Part shown: in pieces, positions 44,339 through 55,801 of the stretch | Layout of the letters: the number at the start of each line of letters is the position of its first letter | How positions within the stretch are numbered: the first letter of the stretch is position 1 | Origin: Bimastos eiseni | Lineage: Eukaryota > Annelida > Clitellata > Crassiclitellata > Lumbricidae | Length of the DNA stretch: 64,000 bases | Direction of reading: 5' to 3' | Assembly: GCA_959347315.1 (NCBI GenBank) | Contig: OY365806.1 | Location: 22,458,900 to 22,522,899 of the forward strand | Notes under the pieces: model-generated | The model's database searches: none | What the model was told of the DNA's origin: nothing | The model's input: the letters and a program-made list of their open reading frames with translations, nothing else | Position numbers and translations under genes: made by a program

Positions 44339-47300
44339 CTAAGCGCCTTTGTTCTTCGAATGCCTTCCGATGGATGGGATGTTCAGCTTCTTCTTCCTCT
44401 GTTCATACATTCTCTGCATTAGTATGTACACACCTACAAGCAGCACAAAACATTCTCACTCACAGAAAGCATTTGACTCCCAACAACTTTGTCAAAACTT
44501 CGTTGCGGCAAGATAGCAGAATGGATGGAGCATTCGACCTACAAGACATAGCCTTGGCTCAAGCCTTCCCTGAGGTGGTCACTGCATAGAGACCTTGAGC
44601 AATTCCTGCAAGTAAAATTGCTCAGTGCCACTGATATGAGGGTAGTATCAAATAAAGGTTCCTTCTCAACGAAAAGTAGGAGAATTTATTCTGCACTCTT
44701 GCAAGCACAACAGATGTTCATTAATTCTGCTTAGATCAATAACATGGCTGGGTAAATCCAGATAGCTGCTCAGTAATAACTTAATAATTACCACTAAATA
44801 CATCACAATCAATCACCAAGTTTATCTGCATACATTCACACAAACACTAAAAAGCACTACATAGCTACTCCTTTAGCTATTTTCAACTAACAAGGGCTTA
44901 AATGAAGTCCTCAACCTAATTAGCATCGTAATGCTGACAATTTAACAAAGATGAATTTGCTACACAGAAATCCAATATCAGAGCATATCAATACAGCAAA
45001 GCATTTAAACTATTAGTAGTAGACATATTTCCAAAGACAACTTTCTTTTATGTCAGTTTGTTTGTGGTCAGTGCAGTAAATTCTACTCTACAGTTACAGT
45101 AATCGCAATGACATTTTAATTTTGAGTCAGCCACCATTTAAAGATCTGATATATAATTACCAGGTATGAACAGAATCATGTAGATTCGCAAGAATGTTCC
45201 GAAATGAAAGGAACAGTTGTATGAATTTGGCAGCTCCATGCTCCATTTGTTAGACCGATCAAAGTGTGGAAGTGCAAACAACATCATCACACCTGTTGCA
45301 AGAAAATACTAAATGACACATCATCACACCTTTTGCAAGAAAATACTAAATGACACATCATCACACCTGTTGCAAGAAAATACTAAATGACACATCATCA
45401 CACCTGTTGCAAGAAAATACTAAATGACACATCATCACACCTGTTGCAAGAAAATACTAAATGACACATCAACACACCTGTTGCAAGAAAATACTAAATG
45501 ACACATCATAGTTATATAATTTGTTAACTTTGTTAAAGCATATCTATTACACAATATCAATTAATTGTCTTGTAACGCAAATCTGCAGTTTTCTCAGCAC
45601 CTACAAAAGCCATATCAAGAAGACCAGCTTATTCACCAGCAATATACCAAATCAAGTCCACAATAGCCAAGCTTCTCAATTGTTCTGGTGCCAGGTCAAA
45701 ATCTAGGAGGTGAAGCCTAGGAGACAGCATAGAGTCACGATGACAATCGGTGATGATGGTGGTCATATGTGGAAGAATCTGGATAGGATAGCTTGAAGAA
45801 TTCAGTTATCAGTTACAAGCGGAAGGAAGCAGAGGAGAGTGCAAGTGGAGGAGAGGCTAAATTAAGAGGCGAGATGTGAGGATGAGTGAATTGGCAGAGA
45901 TCTTTTAGAAGTCTGTTCCAAAAAGTTGTGCTGCATAGACTAAGGAGCGATTACACGATTTCAGAAACGATGAGACTGGCTTTGTAACGGATGTGTTGAG
46001 AGAACAATGAACTAATTTAGGAACAGGGGTTATGTGGTGGTGTTGGGGATTTTGGTGACTGCGTAGGCAAGATCGTCTGAACTGCTTGCAGGAGTTTTAT
46101 TTGAGAAGAATACCAAGATTGGTGCTTTGTATGTTTTGGTAGGCACTATAGATATCACTGTATTACAAAGCTGGCTACCAAACACTAAGAACAAAGGTAC
46201 AGGTGGTCAGGTTTGCAAAATAAAACACTGGATTCACAGCACAGAAGACGTAGTGTTTCTTCTGTAGTTGTGCCTGTGAGTTCTTTAAAACAAACTGGTC
46301 AAGGTTGAGCTTAATGTAAGTGTCATAGAATAGCTGTAATTCTGTTTAAAAATCACAGATTCACCTTCACACACAGCTCCCAGAGGATACAATGGTATCC
46401 AGGCTGTGTACCTTAACCACGTCACAAGACCCCAATGCTTCTCTGCCGTAGCCAGCATGTAATATGGATACCTAAATAACAAAGTCAATTATCATCAGTA
46501 AAATACACAATTACACATAATCCATTTTGTCCAGCATATTGAAATTACATAGATCTGCATATCTTGAATGAGACGAAAAAAATTAGCATTTTAAGGACAT
46601 ATGCATCCAGGATGGTCAACTGAAGAACTGAACAGTTTCACAACCCTGAAGAAATGTTCAGTTTAGCGGTTTATATGTCTAGCTCTTCAACCTCGAAATA
46701 GACCGGAACACCGTTCCGGTTTGTAAAATGCAACGGTGTCATTGTTCCGTTTCGTCAAATGTGCTGGAACACACCAGAACGCCGATCCTTTTCACCGAGT
46801 GAAAATTACAATATCATTTTGTGGCCATTCTGCTGCTCAGCTTGTTCCAAGTGGATATTATTAAAAATTCCGATTGCAAAGTCCACTTTCTGTTGTGAAT
46901 AACAATACTAATCTTGAAAAGTGTAAATAAAGGGGCAGTAAATATAACGAGGTGACAAACAGCGGCAAAGCACCACTCTTCCCTTGGCCTGCTCGTTGTT
47001 TATTTGTGATTGATGTCATTTTTTTAGGCTACCTGTCGACGTCATGTCTAAAAGTAAATATAGTCAATATTGATGAATGTGTTTTCAGTTTAAAAATTGT
47101 AATGAGGATTTTATTTTCAGAGAAAAATAATCAGATCCAGAAATAAAAATAATTTATTTGGTAATTATTCACCACCATGACTTTAATGAACTGGTTTAAA
47201 ACCAACCAATTTTAGGTTATAATCCGGATGTTCCTTCCAAAAAAAGAGAGCTAGACGTTCAGGTATAACCGAAAGGGAATGACCAGTGCTCAATCAAGTA

Positions 47301-50300
47301 GGCCTACACTATGTTATTGGTGAGTTGGTGAAGAACTTCAAGAAGATCAAGGTGAATATGTTCTGGAAAACAAGTCTATAATTTTCGTTGATGTCGTCAA
47401 ATGATAAAGAAGACAATTTGCCCGCCTGTTGGAATAAAGATCAACGCGACAATCTTAAGCAATACAATGACTGGCTGATTGTAAAAAATAAAGCTTTGGG
47501 TTGCTGCTCAGTAAGGAAATCGAACGATTTCGGAATATTTAGTGAAAGCAATCTAAAGATTTCTAAAATCTAACCATGACACAAGTTTTCTGTATCACCT
47601 AATGGTAACACTAAAGAAACTCACCAGTCTAGTTTGAAAAAAAAACTATTTGAACATAAAAAGCTTATCTTAAAGCACTTGAAATAACAGAATAAAGTGG
47701 TAAAAAATTGATACCAAAATTAAGTTGAGTGTCAGACTGCCTACAACATCAACAAACAAAAATAACGAATGCCTTAATTATCTAATTTTATTATAATGGT
47801 TAATTCATGTGTTTCATATAATCTTAAAAATTTTTCTGTGGATGGTCCAATATATTTAATTCCTACTAGCATTTCGTTCCTTTTCGTAAAATTTTCCATT
47901 TCGAGCACTGTCTTCAACAATGATTTCACGTATATTTCACATTAGCAGCATACTGGAATAATATGAGATCAGTGTGCCTGAGGTCAGTATTTGAATCAAA
48001 GTTATGGTCAGTTGCTAAGGGTATGTACTTTGGGTCAATTGCTAAGGGGAGGTAATGTGTTGTTGAGAAACAAGAACTACTAGAGTATGTGTGCAACTTT
48101 GATAACTGCCTCTGTAATGGAAAGATCCCACATCCTGAAAAAGTAAAAGATTACGATGATGCACTTGTTTGTACGGTGCTAAAGATATGTGGTCAAACCT
48201 TAAAACTTCAATGACACTCCAGGCCAAAAAGAGATACCACACCAAATCGTTGCTCTGAAGTTTAGGCTCCACAGCCAAAAGGCCAAACAGAATAAGACCT
48301 CGACCAAAAACCTGCAACAACCCATTAAATCAACACCACAGGCTCAAATTCTATCATCATTCAACACTGTTTCACAAGTAACACACTATTTTCAACCCTG
48401 TGGCAATTTCACTCTATTCAAATGTTTAATTATTGAAGTATTTCATTTTTATAAAAAAAAATAACCATTATTAAAACAACACATTCTAGAATAATAGAGT
48501 TTGGAACTATAGTCGGAAAATGAAAATACATTTATAGAGATAGTGGGTGCCTGACAGTGAACTGGTTAGATTGTTAGACTGTCAACCATGAGGATGGGGG
48601 TTCTAATCCCATAAGGGCAGAAATTTAGTTCAAGATATTGGCTTCACCTGCAACCAACTTAGCTATAATGAGTACACTGACCGCACACTGTCAGCGAGAA
48701 GCTGAGATGGCGAGGCAGAGGACTGACCACCTCTCCTATACTGAGGCCAAGAAACAAAGATATAATGAAGCAGGTGATGTAATGAGAACTTGATAATAGA
48801 CAACAATCTCCAATCTCACCCCACATGTAACTACCACAAGACTTCCAGGGCAAAGAGTCGAACTTCACTCTCACTTAAGTACCTGCATAAGTGCTGCTGT
48901 TGCTCCTGTTTTGACCCACCCAACCATAGGATGCAACACCTCCAAAATGGCAGCTGACTGACAGACCATCATTGCAGGACCAACTGCAGCAAATGTCTCT
49001 TTTCGAGAATCTGAAAAGAGGACCAAATAAAAGTTAACAAAATATTTTCATAAAGAGAAAGTTATAAGCAGTTAAATGTAAAGGCAACACAAGTATAAGA
49101 CTTTAATAAGCCATGACAGATAACCTTAATAAAATGCTCTATAAACAAACTGTTGGTCAAAATTTTAATTAAGCACATTTTTCTTCAAAAAATTACACAA
49201 TTCTTTGATGTCATCATTATATCATTCAAACACATCTGAATATAAGACATGGCCAGATGGAATTAGCCAGCATCGATAATTACCTACCAGTAACACAAAA
49301 AGTACAGCAGTTATTTTCTGTATGTTACTCTGTTTCCAAAACTCATTTCTCAACTGCTTCTTACACCTTCAGTGACCACAAGCGTATTATACTACCATTC
49401 TGAGGAAACCATGATGGACCAACCAGATTGCTCTAATACTCAAAATAAATACAATATTCGCGTTAATTTATGCTGGGATACAAATACACAACACTTAAAC
49501 ACTCACCATAACCATACAGATACCACCGAATGCATATGGTACCAAATATATAGCAGTATCCAACCCACTGGAAAAGATTGTAGAGAAACAGGTAGAGCAT
49601 TTTCAGATCTTGAACAACTGCAACAGAATAAATATGAGAAAAATGCATAAAACAACAAACAGACAGCCTTGCAATTGAAGCTATTATGTTTATGTGAAAG
49701 CATAAACCTGAGAGGAAAACTTCACACACTGCTACTCATAAGGATTCGTGTTTTGTTAAGAAAACTATAGATATTAATATGTATTCGTGTAAACAACCAT
49801 GCATTATTGCATGTATTGAAGTATGATAGTAGGTCGTTGTATATTTCCCAATTTTTATGATCGTCTCAAAGGCTTTAAAACAAGGTCCTTCTAAAATATA
49901 AACAAAGATGCAGTAAACGACAGCTTGAATGCCTTATAAGTTGTCTTGTTTTTGGTATATGCTGTCAAATATGTAATATTCAGGGTTGATAAAAATCGTG
50001 ATTTTTTCAAAAAAATCAAAAGAATACAATTTATTTGATTTAAATCGGATTTTTATAATTTAAATTGGATTTTTATATTTTAATCGGATTTTTTTATTTT
50101 AATCCGAGTGCTATATTTTAAGTGCTATATTTTAAGTGCTATATTTTAAGTGCTGTATTTAAGAACTATATTTTAAATGGACATCAGAATTCCTTAGAAA
50201 TTATTTGGTTAGTCAAACAGTTACTGCTAAAACATAACTACTAACAGAGCCACAGTCACAGTTGTTTTACTGTAAATTAAAAGTTGTTTGAGGTACATTG

Positions 50301-53300
50301 AGTATCATGATTCCATGCAGAATTTCAGATATTGATTAAATGTCACTTGAATTGAGACCAAGTACGAGTTACTGGTAATACAAATCTTATTTATTAATAT
50401 TTATCATCTTATTAATCTATGTTCAATATCTATTTTCTAATAAATAGTCAACAGGCCTCTAGTTCTCTTGAAGTCTCTTCATTCAATGTTTTCATTGTCC
50501 AATTGTTTCTTAGTTAGATATTTAAATAAGAACACCAGCTTCCCAGCCTTTTCAACTCCAAGACGATTTGAATGAACAAGTCCAAACAACGAGAAAACTC
50601 TTTCAACATCATCCGATTATTATACTCAAGAGGAGTCGGTGGACAGTTAGTTTAGTAACTAAACCAAGTGTCCACTGATGGATCTAACTTTCACCTATCA
50701 GTGTTATTCTGATGCATCACAGCTCTCTGGGAATTTGTTTAAAGTATCATTTTACACAATTATTGTCCAGAAATTTTTATCATTCAGTCATTCTTGAATT
50801 TTGATTCAAACTTGAAACATAGAGGACACTTTTCTTGAACTTCCAGTGTCTGTCACCTATTGAATATTTAAATAGGACAGTGCACAATTTAAGTACAATG
50901 ACAATTGCTTTCAAATTACTGCTAGATAGTTTGAAAGCTGTAGCTATTTTATCAATTCAATTTAATAATTATGAAAAAAAAATTTTAAATTTAAATCATG
51001 ATTTTTATCTCCGATTTAAATAGATGATTTAAATCGTTTGATTTAAATCGAATCCACCCTGGTAATATTCCAACAATTCAATATTTCAAGTACATAAAGA
51101 CTGGGCAAAAAAATTCAAATATACGAACTGTTTGTTTCAGCTGCCATCACTTCTTTCTCCAATTTATCCAGTACTTCTTTCTGCTGTGGCTAAAAAAATT
51201 AATATTCAACTTAATAGAATTCAAGAAAACGACAGCAAAAGCAAAGATCAACAACAGAGCAGCTCATTTTAGTTTCTTCCACATATTTAAGGTCATCATT
51301 AGCAAACTCACTGACTTGTATTCTGACTATCAATTTCTGCATTGAGTGTAACCTATTTGCAACTCTGCATCTAACAATCTATAGTCCAAAATATGTTAAT
51401 CACATACTGCATAATGCCAACATTTCTGGTAATTAAACCTATTCAACTCTAAACAGAAAAACTCTCTAATAATCAAAAGAGGTAGATACGGTGTAACATA
51501 CGGTGAGATCATCTTCTGAACTGCCATCAGAATCATCAAAGGCAAGATGATCAAAATCTGTTTTCAGCCATGACAGTTTGCCCGGCTTTTCCGCAAGCCT
51601 CGGCCAGATTTGACCACTACCAACCTTCTTGCATTCAAACTCAACAGCTCTTCCTGTCACTCTGTATTTGCTAGTCTGAAATATAAGATACAAGTATAAA
51701 CATCTGAAAAAATATAATACAGCAGAGTCACAAGTGAAACTCATAATACCCACACCAACAAGAACACGTCGAAGCAGATACGACGAGCTGATACCACTCA
51801 GTGGCGGCTTAACTGAGGGGCCAGTGCCCCACCTACTGTGTCAGTGCCCTGCCCCAGGTGGCCATAATTTCAGTCAACTTTCAGATTTGAAGATACCGGA
51901 CATCCAACTGGCCACTCTGTCAGGTTCCCGACACCCCCTGTGACCTCCTCTGTTGGAAAAGTCTAGAGCCAACACTGACACTGTTCAACAAAACTGAATA
52001 AACTAAAGCAAGCGCTGAGAAACATATCAACTCAGGAAAAAGAATCATGAGTCAAAGGCAGAGGAAGTGCTACTAAATGATACTTAAAACATAAAGTACC
52101 TTTGGATCAACTGGCAAGTAGAAGTCAATATCAAAGCTATAAAGATTCACTCCACATGCACCAGATCCTTGTGCTTTAAATTTCAAATGATCCTCGGTGA
52201 GATCAACGTCTGGTCCCTACACGAACAGCAAAAGCCACAAATGGCAAAATCAGAACATTGGTACAACACAAACGACTGCAACATTAATTTGTTGATATAA
52301 TATGCAGACTTTCTTTAAACTGCAACAATTTCTTTGGCCTCAGACTCTATTGCTTGGTCATAGCTTTTGAACATCAGTCAACTTGATCTAATTAATCAAT
52401 AAACTTATAACAAATTTAAAATCAATAATTCTAAGCTAACATCAGATCCCAGGCTCAAATCACTACAGCTATGATTCAGCCTAATTTATTATGAAAGCAA
52501 ACAGTGTAGAGCTGTAATGATGAAAATGTCATAGTCAAATTGGTGACGATTCATATTTGCTGGTCAGAACCAGGTTTTATCATATTAACTAAACTCTATT
52601 TATGCATTTGATATGGCCAAAAAAGATCATCATTTGTTGAATTTGGTTGATAAATCTTGCAAATTCACACACAACATATATGTCCAAGTTTATATTCCAC
52701 TAATTCCAGATTTATTTCTTACAGGATTTTGTAAACCTCATATGATACAATGAAACTGTTTCTTATATTGCCCTCCTTCCTAAGTTCAGAAGTACAAACA
52801 ATCCTCTAACAGAACATTGATGATGCAGAGCAATTGTGAGTGAAGAACTTGCTCAAAGTCCCTAAACATGAACAAGGCTTGAACACATTCTCCTAGTGTT
52901 ACAGCCTGAGCGCTCATCCACTGTGCCACACACAACTGCACAAGATATTGAGATACCTACCATCACAGACAGGCCCACAGAGAGGAGTAGGAGATCAAAC
53001 TCCAAGCAGCTCAGTAATTTTTATGGGCCTGGCCAGCAATCAATTTATGAAAACTATTATAAATCAGTCAAACAAAGTATATGATTCGTGCCTCTTGTGA
53101 CTATGCCATCGTAATACTCTAGTTGTCACTTTTTTTTCTATAGAACACACTTATTTTCGTGTAACAGGTCCGTAACTCTTCTGCTTAGGGACACGAAATT
53201 TCACAAGAAGCTCATAACATGCAGCCTTCGCTCTTGCTGTAACACAGCTAATCGAGCCAATAATTTTTGATATTCACATTAACAAAGCAATTATGAATTA

Positions 53301-54312
53301 CCACAATACATTTGTTGTGTGAATGCTTAGCTGCAAAAATAGAGAACATAAATTATTATATTTAAAATATTTTAAACGTGAGACATGTTATTTTGTATGA
53401 AAAGTTTTCATTCATTTGAGGGTCCCTAAGATGTAATTTTGTATGTTCAGAACGATTTCATTAGTTTGGGGCCCCTGATCTGTTATTTTGCATTTTATGT
53501 TTTCATTCATTTGGGGCTTCCAGATATGTTATTTTGTATTTAATGATTTAATTCATTTGGGAGCCCCTAAGATGTTATTAAGTATGAAATGTTTTAATTC
53601 ATTTGGGGACCCATGAGATGTTATTTTGTATTTAATGTTTCCATTCACTTGGGAGCCCCTGAGATGTCATGTTGTATTTAATGATTTCATCATTTGGGGG
53701 CCCTCTGAGATTTGGGGCCCCCTGAGATCTGGGGGCCCTAGGCGCGCGCATGCACTAGTAAACGCGCCACTGCTGCCCTGGAGACCAGAATTTCACTGCT
53801 CAAAAGTCTGGAATTTCTGTCGGCGGGTCTGATCACAGACTAATATGTACAGCCAGTAGCCAGCCAGCATGCTCACTAAATATGCACTCATTCATTCTGA
53901 ACATTTATATAGCTCCCAGACCCCAATCAATTACGCGTGCGTCCAGCCCAGTCACGACTAATGAAAAAGACTTGACTGCTATTGGATTATGCGGCAAACA
54001 GCTGTCGCGCTTAGTACTACATAACATTACGTTTTATTTATTGATAAAAGCACCTAATTAGACATTCGGCTAACATGTTGCACAAAAGAGCTGTCGAATG
54101 ATTAAACAATAAGACTGTTATAAATATAAGCCGGTCATCTCATACAACAAAATCGTAGTCCAATTGTGCAAACTAAACTATACGCATACATGACTAATGC
54201 AAATAACAAAACTTTGGTGTTTTACCGATCCGATATCGCTTATGTCAACTTTCAAAAAAATGCATTCCTTATTTTGACCCCAGTAAACAAACGGACGAAA
54301 CGCGTCCGCCAT
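44339..54312 (-). CDS. HACD3: HACD3-type very-long-chain 3-hydroxyacyl-CoA dehydratase, 10 exons
   Basis: Exons (minus strand): 54312-54226, 52216-52100, 51675-51502, 51189-51129, 49617-49507, 49010-48883, 48311-48199, 46471-46365, 45292-45161, 44433-44339. All join in phase and give 374 residues, against about 362 in human HACD3. An N-terminal CS/p23-like domain (residues 1-126; FVYWGQNKECIFLKVDISD, HLKFKAQG, WLKTDFDHL) is followed by a short charged linker and the multi-pass dehydratase domain (YLFLYNLFQWVGYCYIF onward). The catalytic Tyr and Glu are both present seven residues apart in YPLGAVCEG. The C-terminus is basic and ends KNKGA, which fits a KxKxx ER-retrieval signal. The enzyme removes water from 3-hydroxyacyl-CoA in the ER fatty-acid elongation cycle. 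The exon 4 donor (AACA|GTTCGT) is weak and chosen for phase. Exon 9 uses a splice site inside a minisatellite. Confidence 0.93.
45283..45504 (-). repeat. 37-bp minisatellite, six copies, containing the HACD3 exon 9 acceptor
   Basis: Six head-to-tail 37-bp units start at 45283, 45320, 45357, 45394, 45431 and 45468. Variation is minimal: copy 2 has CCTTTTGC for CCTGTTGC and copy 6 has ATCAACAC. On the gene strand each unit reads as intron end TATTTTCTTGCAACAG followed by the first ten exon bases GTGTGATGAT. The unit nearest the exon supplies the acceptor of HACD3 exon 9 (45292); the others are extra copies of that splice site. It is not a CRISPR array because there are no spacers. Confidence 0.95.
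45590..46150 (-). mobile_element. Degraded L2/CR1-type LINE fragment in HACD3 intron 8
   Basis: It matches the element at 1527-2740 along its length: ACCAGCTTATTCACCAGCAA at the 3' end, a GTTATGTGGTGGTG-to-GGGGATTTTGGTGAC stretch matching GATATGGTGATGGTTTGGGG and GTCTTGGTGAC, and the same purine-rich middle. Coding frames are destroyed. Confidence 0.75.
46692..47910 (+). mobile_element. hAT-type transposon remnant with 8-bp target duplication
   Basis: The element is flanked by identical TCTTCAAC (46684-46691 and 47911-47918). The right end in reverse reads CAGTGCTCGAAATGGAAAAT; the left end starts CTCGAAATAGACCGG, so the first five bases appear lost. Inside on the plus strand, 47388-47690 is a broken frame with CWNKDQRDNLKQYNDWLIVK then ALGCC, and after two stops SSLKKKLFEHKK, like the N-terminal zinc-binding part of hAT transposases and the domesticated ZNF862 group (from memory). 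The catalytic part is missing. It lies in HACD3 intron 7. Confidence 0.75.
48545..48740 (+). mobile_element. tRNA-derived SINE, family B copy 2
   Basis: GTGAACTGGTTAGATTGTTAG (A box included) is followed about 40 bp on by GGGTTCTAATCCC (B box). The body contains AACTTAGCTATAATGAGTAC and ACTGACCGCACACTG, which match the copy at 42055-42345. It lies in HACD3 intron 6. Confidence 0.7.
49981..51061 (-). mobile_element. hAT-type transposon remnant with 8-bp target duplication
   Basis: Flanked by identical GTAATATT (49973-49980 and 51062-51069), the length typical of hAT elements. The ends are inverted: left CAGGGTTGATAAAAATCG, right (reverse) CAGGGTGGATTCGATTTAAA, each followed by many ATTTAAATCG words. 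On the minus strand near 50615-50490 a remnant reads VERVFSLFGLVHSNRLGVEK followed by AGKLVFLFKYL, which resembles the C-terminal hAT dimerisation region. Length is 1,081 bp and the rest of the transposase is gone. It lies in HACD3 intron 4. Confidence 0.88.
52815..52935 (-). mobile_element. Degraded tRNA-derived SINE, family A
   Basis: GCAGAGCAATTGTGAGTG, ACTTGCTCAAAGTCCC, a B-box-like AAGGCTTGAACAC and TCCACTGTGCCACAC follow the order of the SINE at 15170-15318, with more decay. It lies in HACD3 intron 1. Confidence 0.65.
53385..53735. repeat. 46-bp minisatellite, about seven copies, in HACD3 intron 1
   Basis: Units start at 53385, 53431, 53480, 53526, 53572, 53618 and 53664, and each resembles ATGTTATTTTGTATTTAATG, ATTTCATTCATTTGGG, AGCCCCTGAG. 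The last part decays into short GGGGGCCCT/GAGATNTGGGGCC units. Copy identity is moderate. Confidence 0.9.
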
Positions 54313-55801
54313 GTTGCAATTTAGGCGCTAAATAAATCCTGTTGCAGTCCTCGTCAATCCCGTCTTCATATTATATATGGTTATCTCTATGGTTCACTCT
54401 TGTGTCAAATAGGCTGCATAGATATCTTATATGGAATGGGGTCGTCGTGGACGATAATATACACGCTTCCGACTTGCCATTGCCGTTACCAGAGAGTGAG
54501 AACTATGCCACGACGCGAAGTCTTATAGCAATTAGTTGAATGGTTATAGAAATTCGGAAGAAATATTTTTATGTTATGTGGAAGTTATTTGCGATATTAT
54601 GGGCTTCGGAATAGTTGACGCCTACAAATGTAGCTTACTTTTCAGTTGAATAATTGCTCATTTAAAAAATATATTATTAATAAAAAATGTGAGTATGGGT
54701 TATTGCACTAACCTTACCTTTTTGTATGCCAGTATTGTCATTTAAATATAAAACTGATACAAGTCAAAGTCCCCTGTTTAGTATATTGGCAACAGTAAAT
54801 CCTTCTCAGTGGTGCAGTACATGTTGCCAAAGAAGGGTGTTACTTGAAATCTGATTAGCATCAACAACGTACTAAGCTTCGTACTAGTGAATACTGTTCC
54901 AGGTTCCTTTTTCTTGTTCTTTGACCCTTAAGCGAACATTGGATGAATTGGATTGCCGGACATGGACCTCTGCTTTGTAGGATTCTTTTTTATCCTTCCC
55001 AGCCTTTGTGACACCTTTAACACCCTAATTCATGGATTTGTGGACATGTCACCACATAATTTGTAGTTCAAAAATAAATAGATTAGATAGCATCAACACC
55101 CATCCATTTTAGAAATATAACTGTAGAAATATATTGAACTTTTGGAATGGACGACTAAGGTGAGGATAGTATACGCATAAAAATTAAAAATTAGGCAGAC
55201 GTTCAATCAGAGATTACAAGTTGTTAAATTCTATGAACAAGAGAAAAAGTTGTTATTATTTTAGCACCTATTGAACTCATCATTAATTTATGCATCCATC
55301 CATTCACAGCTTAAGTGCATCCATGGACACAACTTCAAAATGTTGGAGGTTATGAGGTACGAAGGCAGGAGGCAAACTATAAAATATGCACATGTAGGAT
55401 GCATAGTATGGAATCACTGTAAGCCAGTGCTAACCAAATATATCAATAACCCACCATGGTCATAATAATAGTTGTTGGCCCTATGGCATGAAGTGGGCTC
55501 CAATTATCACTGTGTCTTATGCCTGGGGTCCAGTCAGATGTATTTTATAATAGACTTAAGACAGTTTTGTTCAGCCTGGGTTGAGTTGGGAGCGATTCTG
55601 TGTAGTAACCTTGAAGGGGTGCTGTATAAATTTCCGTAATGAATGAATGAATAATTAATTGTGTTATTTGATAACATATTTATTACATCATGATAAAATT
55701 CCTCATAGTTTTGCATTTCCTCATTATTCAGTTTTGATCAGAGTTTTTAGATATTTAATGCATTATAATTGTATTGCAGAGTAACAAAGGCTTGATATCA
55801 A
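54313..55801. other. Divergent promoter region between HACD3 and the LRR gene
   Basis: About 1.5 kb separates the two start codons. The HACD3 side is CpG-bearing around the ATG (CGCGTCCGCCATGTTGC). An acceptor ATTGTATTGCAG at 55779 just before the LRR start codon indicates at least one upstream untranslated exon of the LRR gene, which I cannot place. A LINE 3' end lies at 55545-55645. Confidence 0.5.
55545..55645 (+). mobile_element. LINE 3'-end fragment, second family
   Basis: GTTGGGAGCGATTCTGTGTA, GTAACCTTGAAGGGGTGCTG and TATAAATTTCCGTAATGAAT match, in reverse orientation, the 3' end of the element at 60905-61170. It ends in an ATGA tandem tail. Confidence 0.75.

Noticed and set aside
45283..45504. 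CRISPR-like regular repeat array
   Set aside because: Units are contiguous without spacers, and the host sequence is clearly eukaryotic; it is a minisatellite covering a splice site.
46285..46364. Read-through C-terminus of HACD3 after exon 8
   Set aside because: It diverges from the family at once, whereas splicing at GAAG|GTGAAT to exons 9 and 10 restores family-like sequence to the C-terminus.
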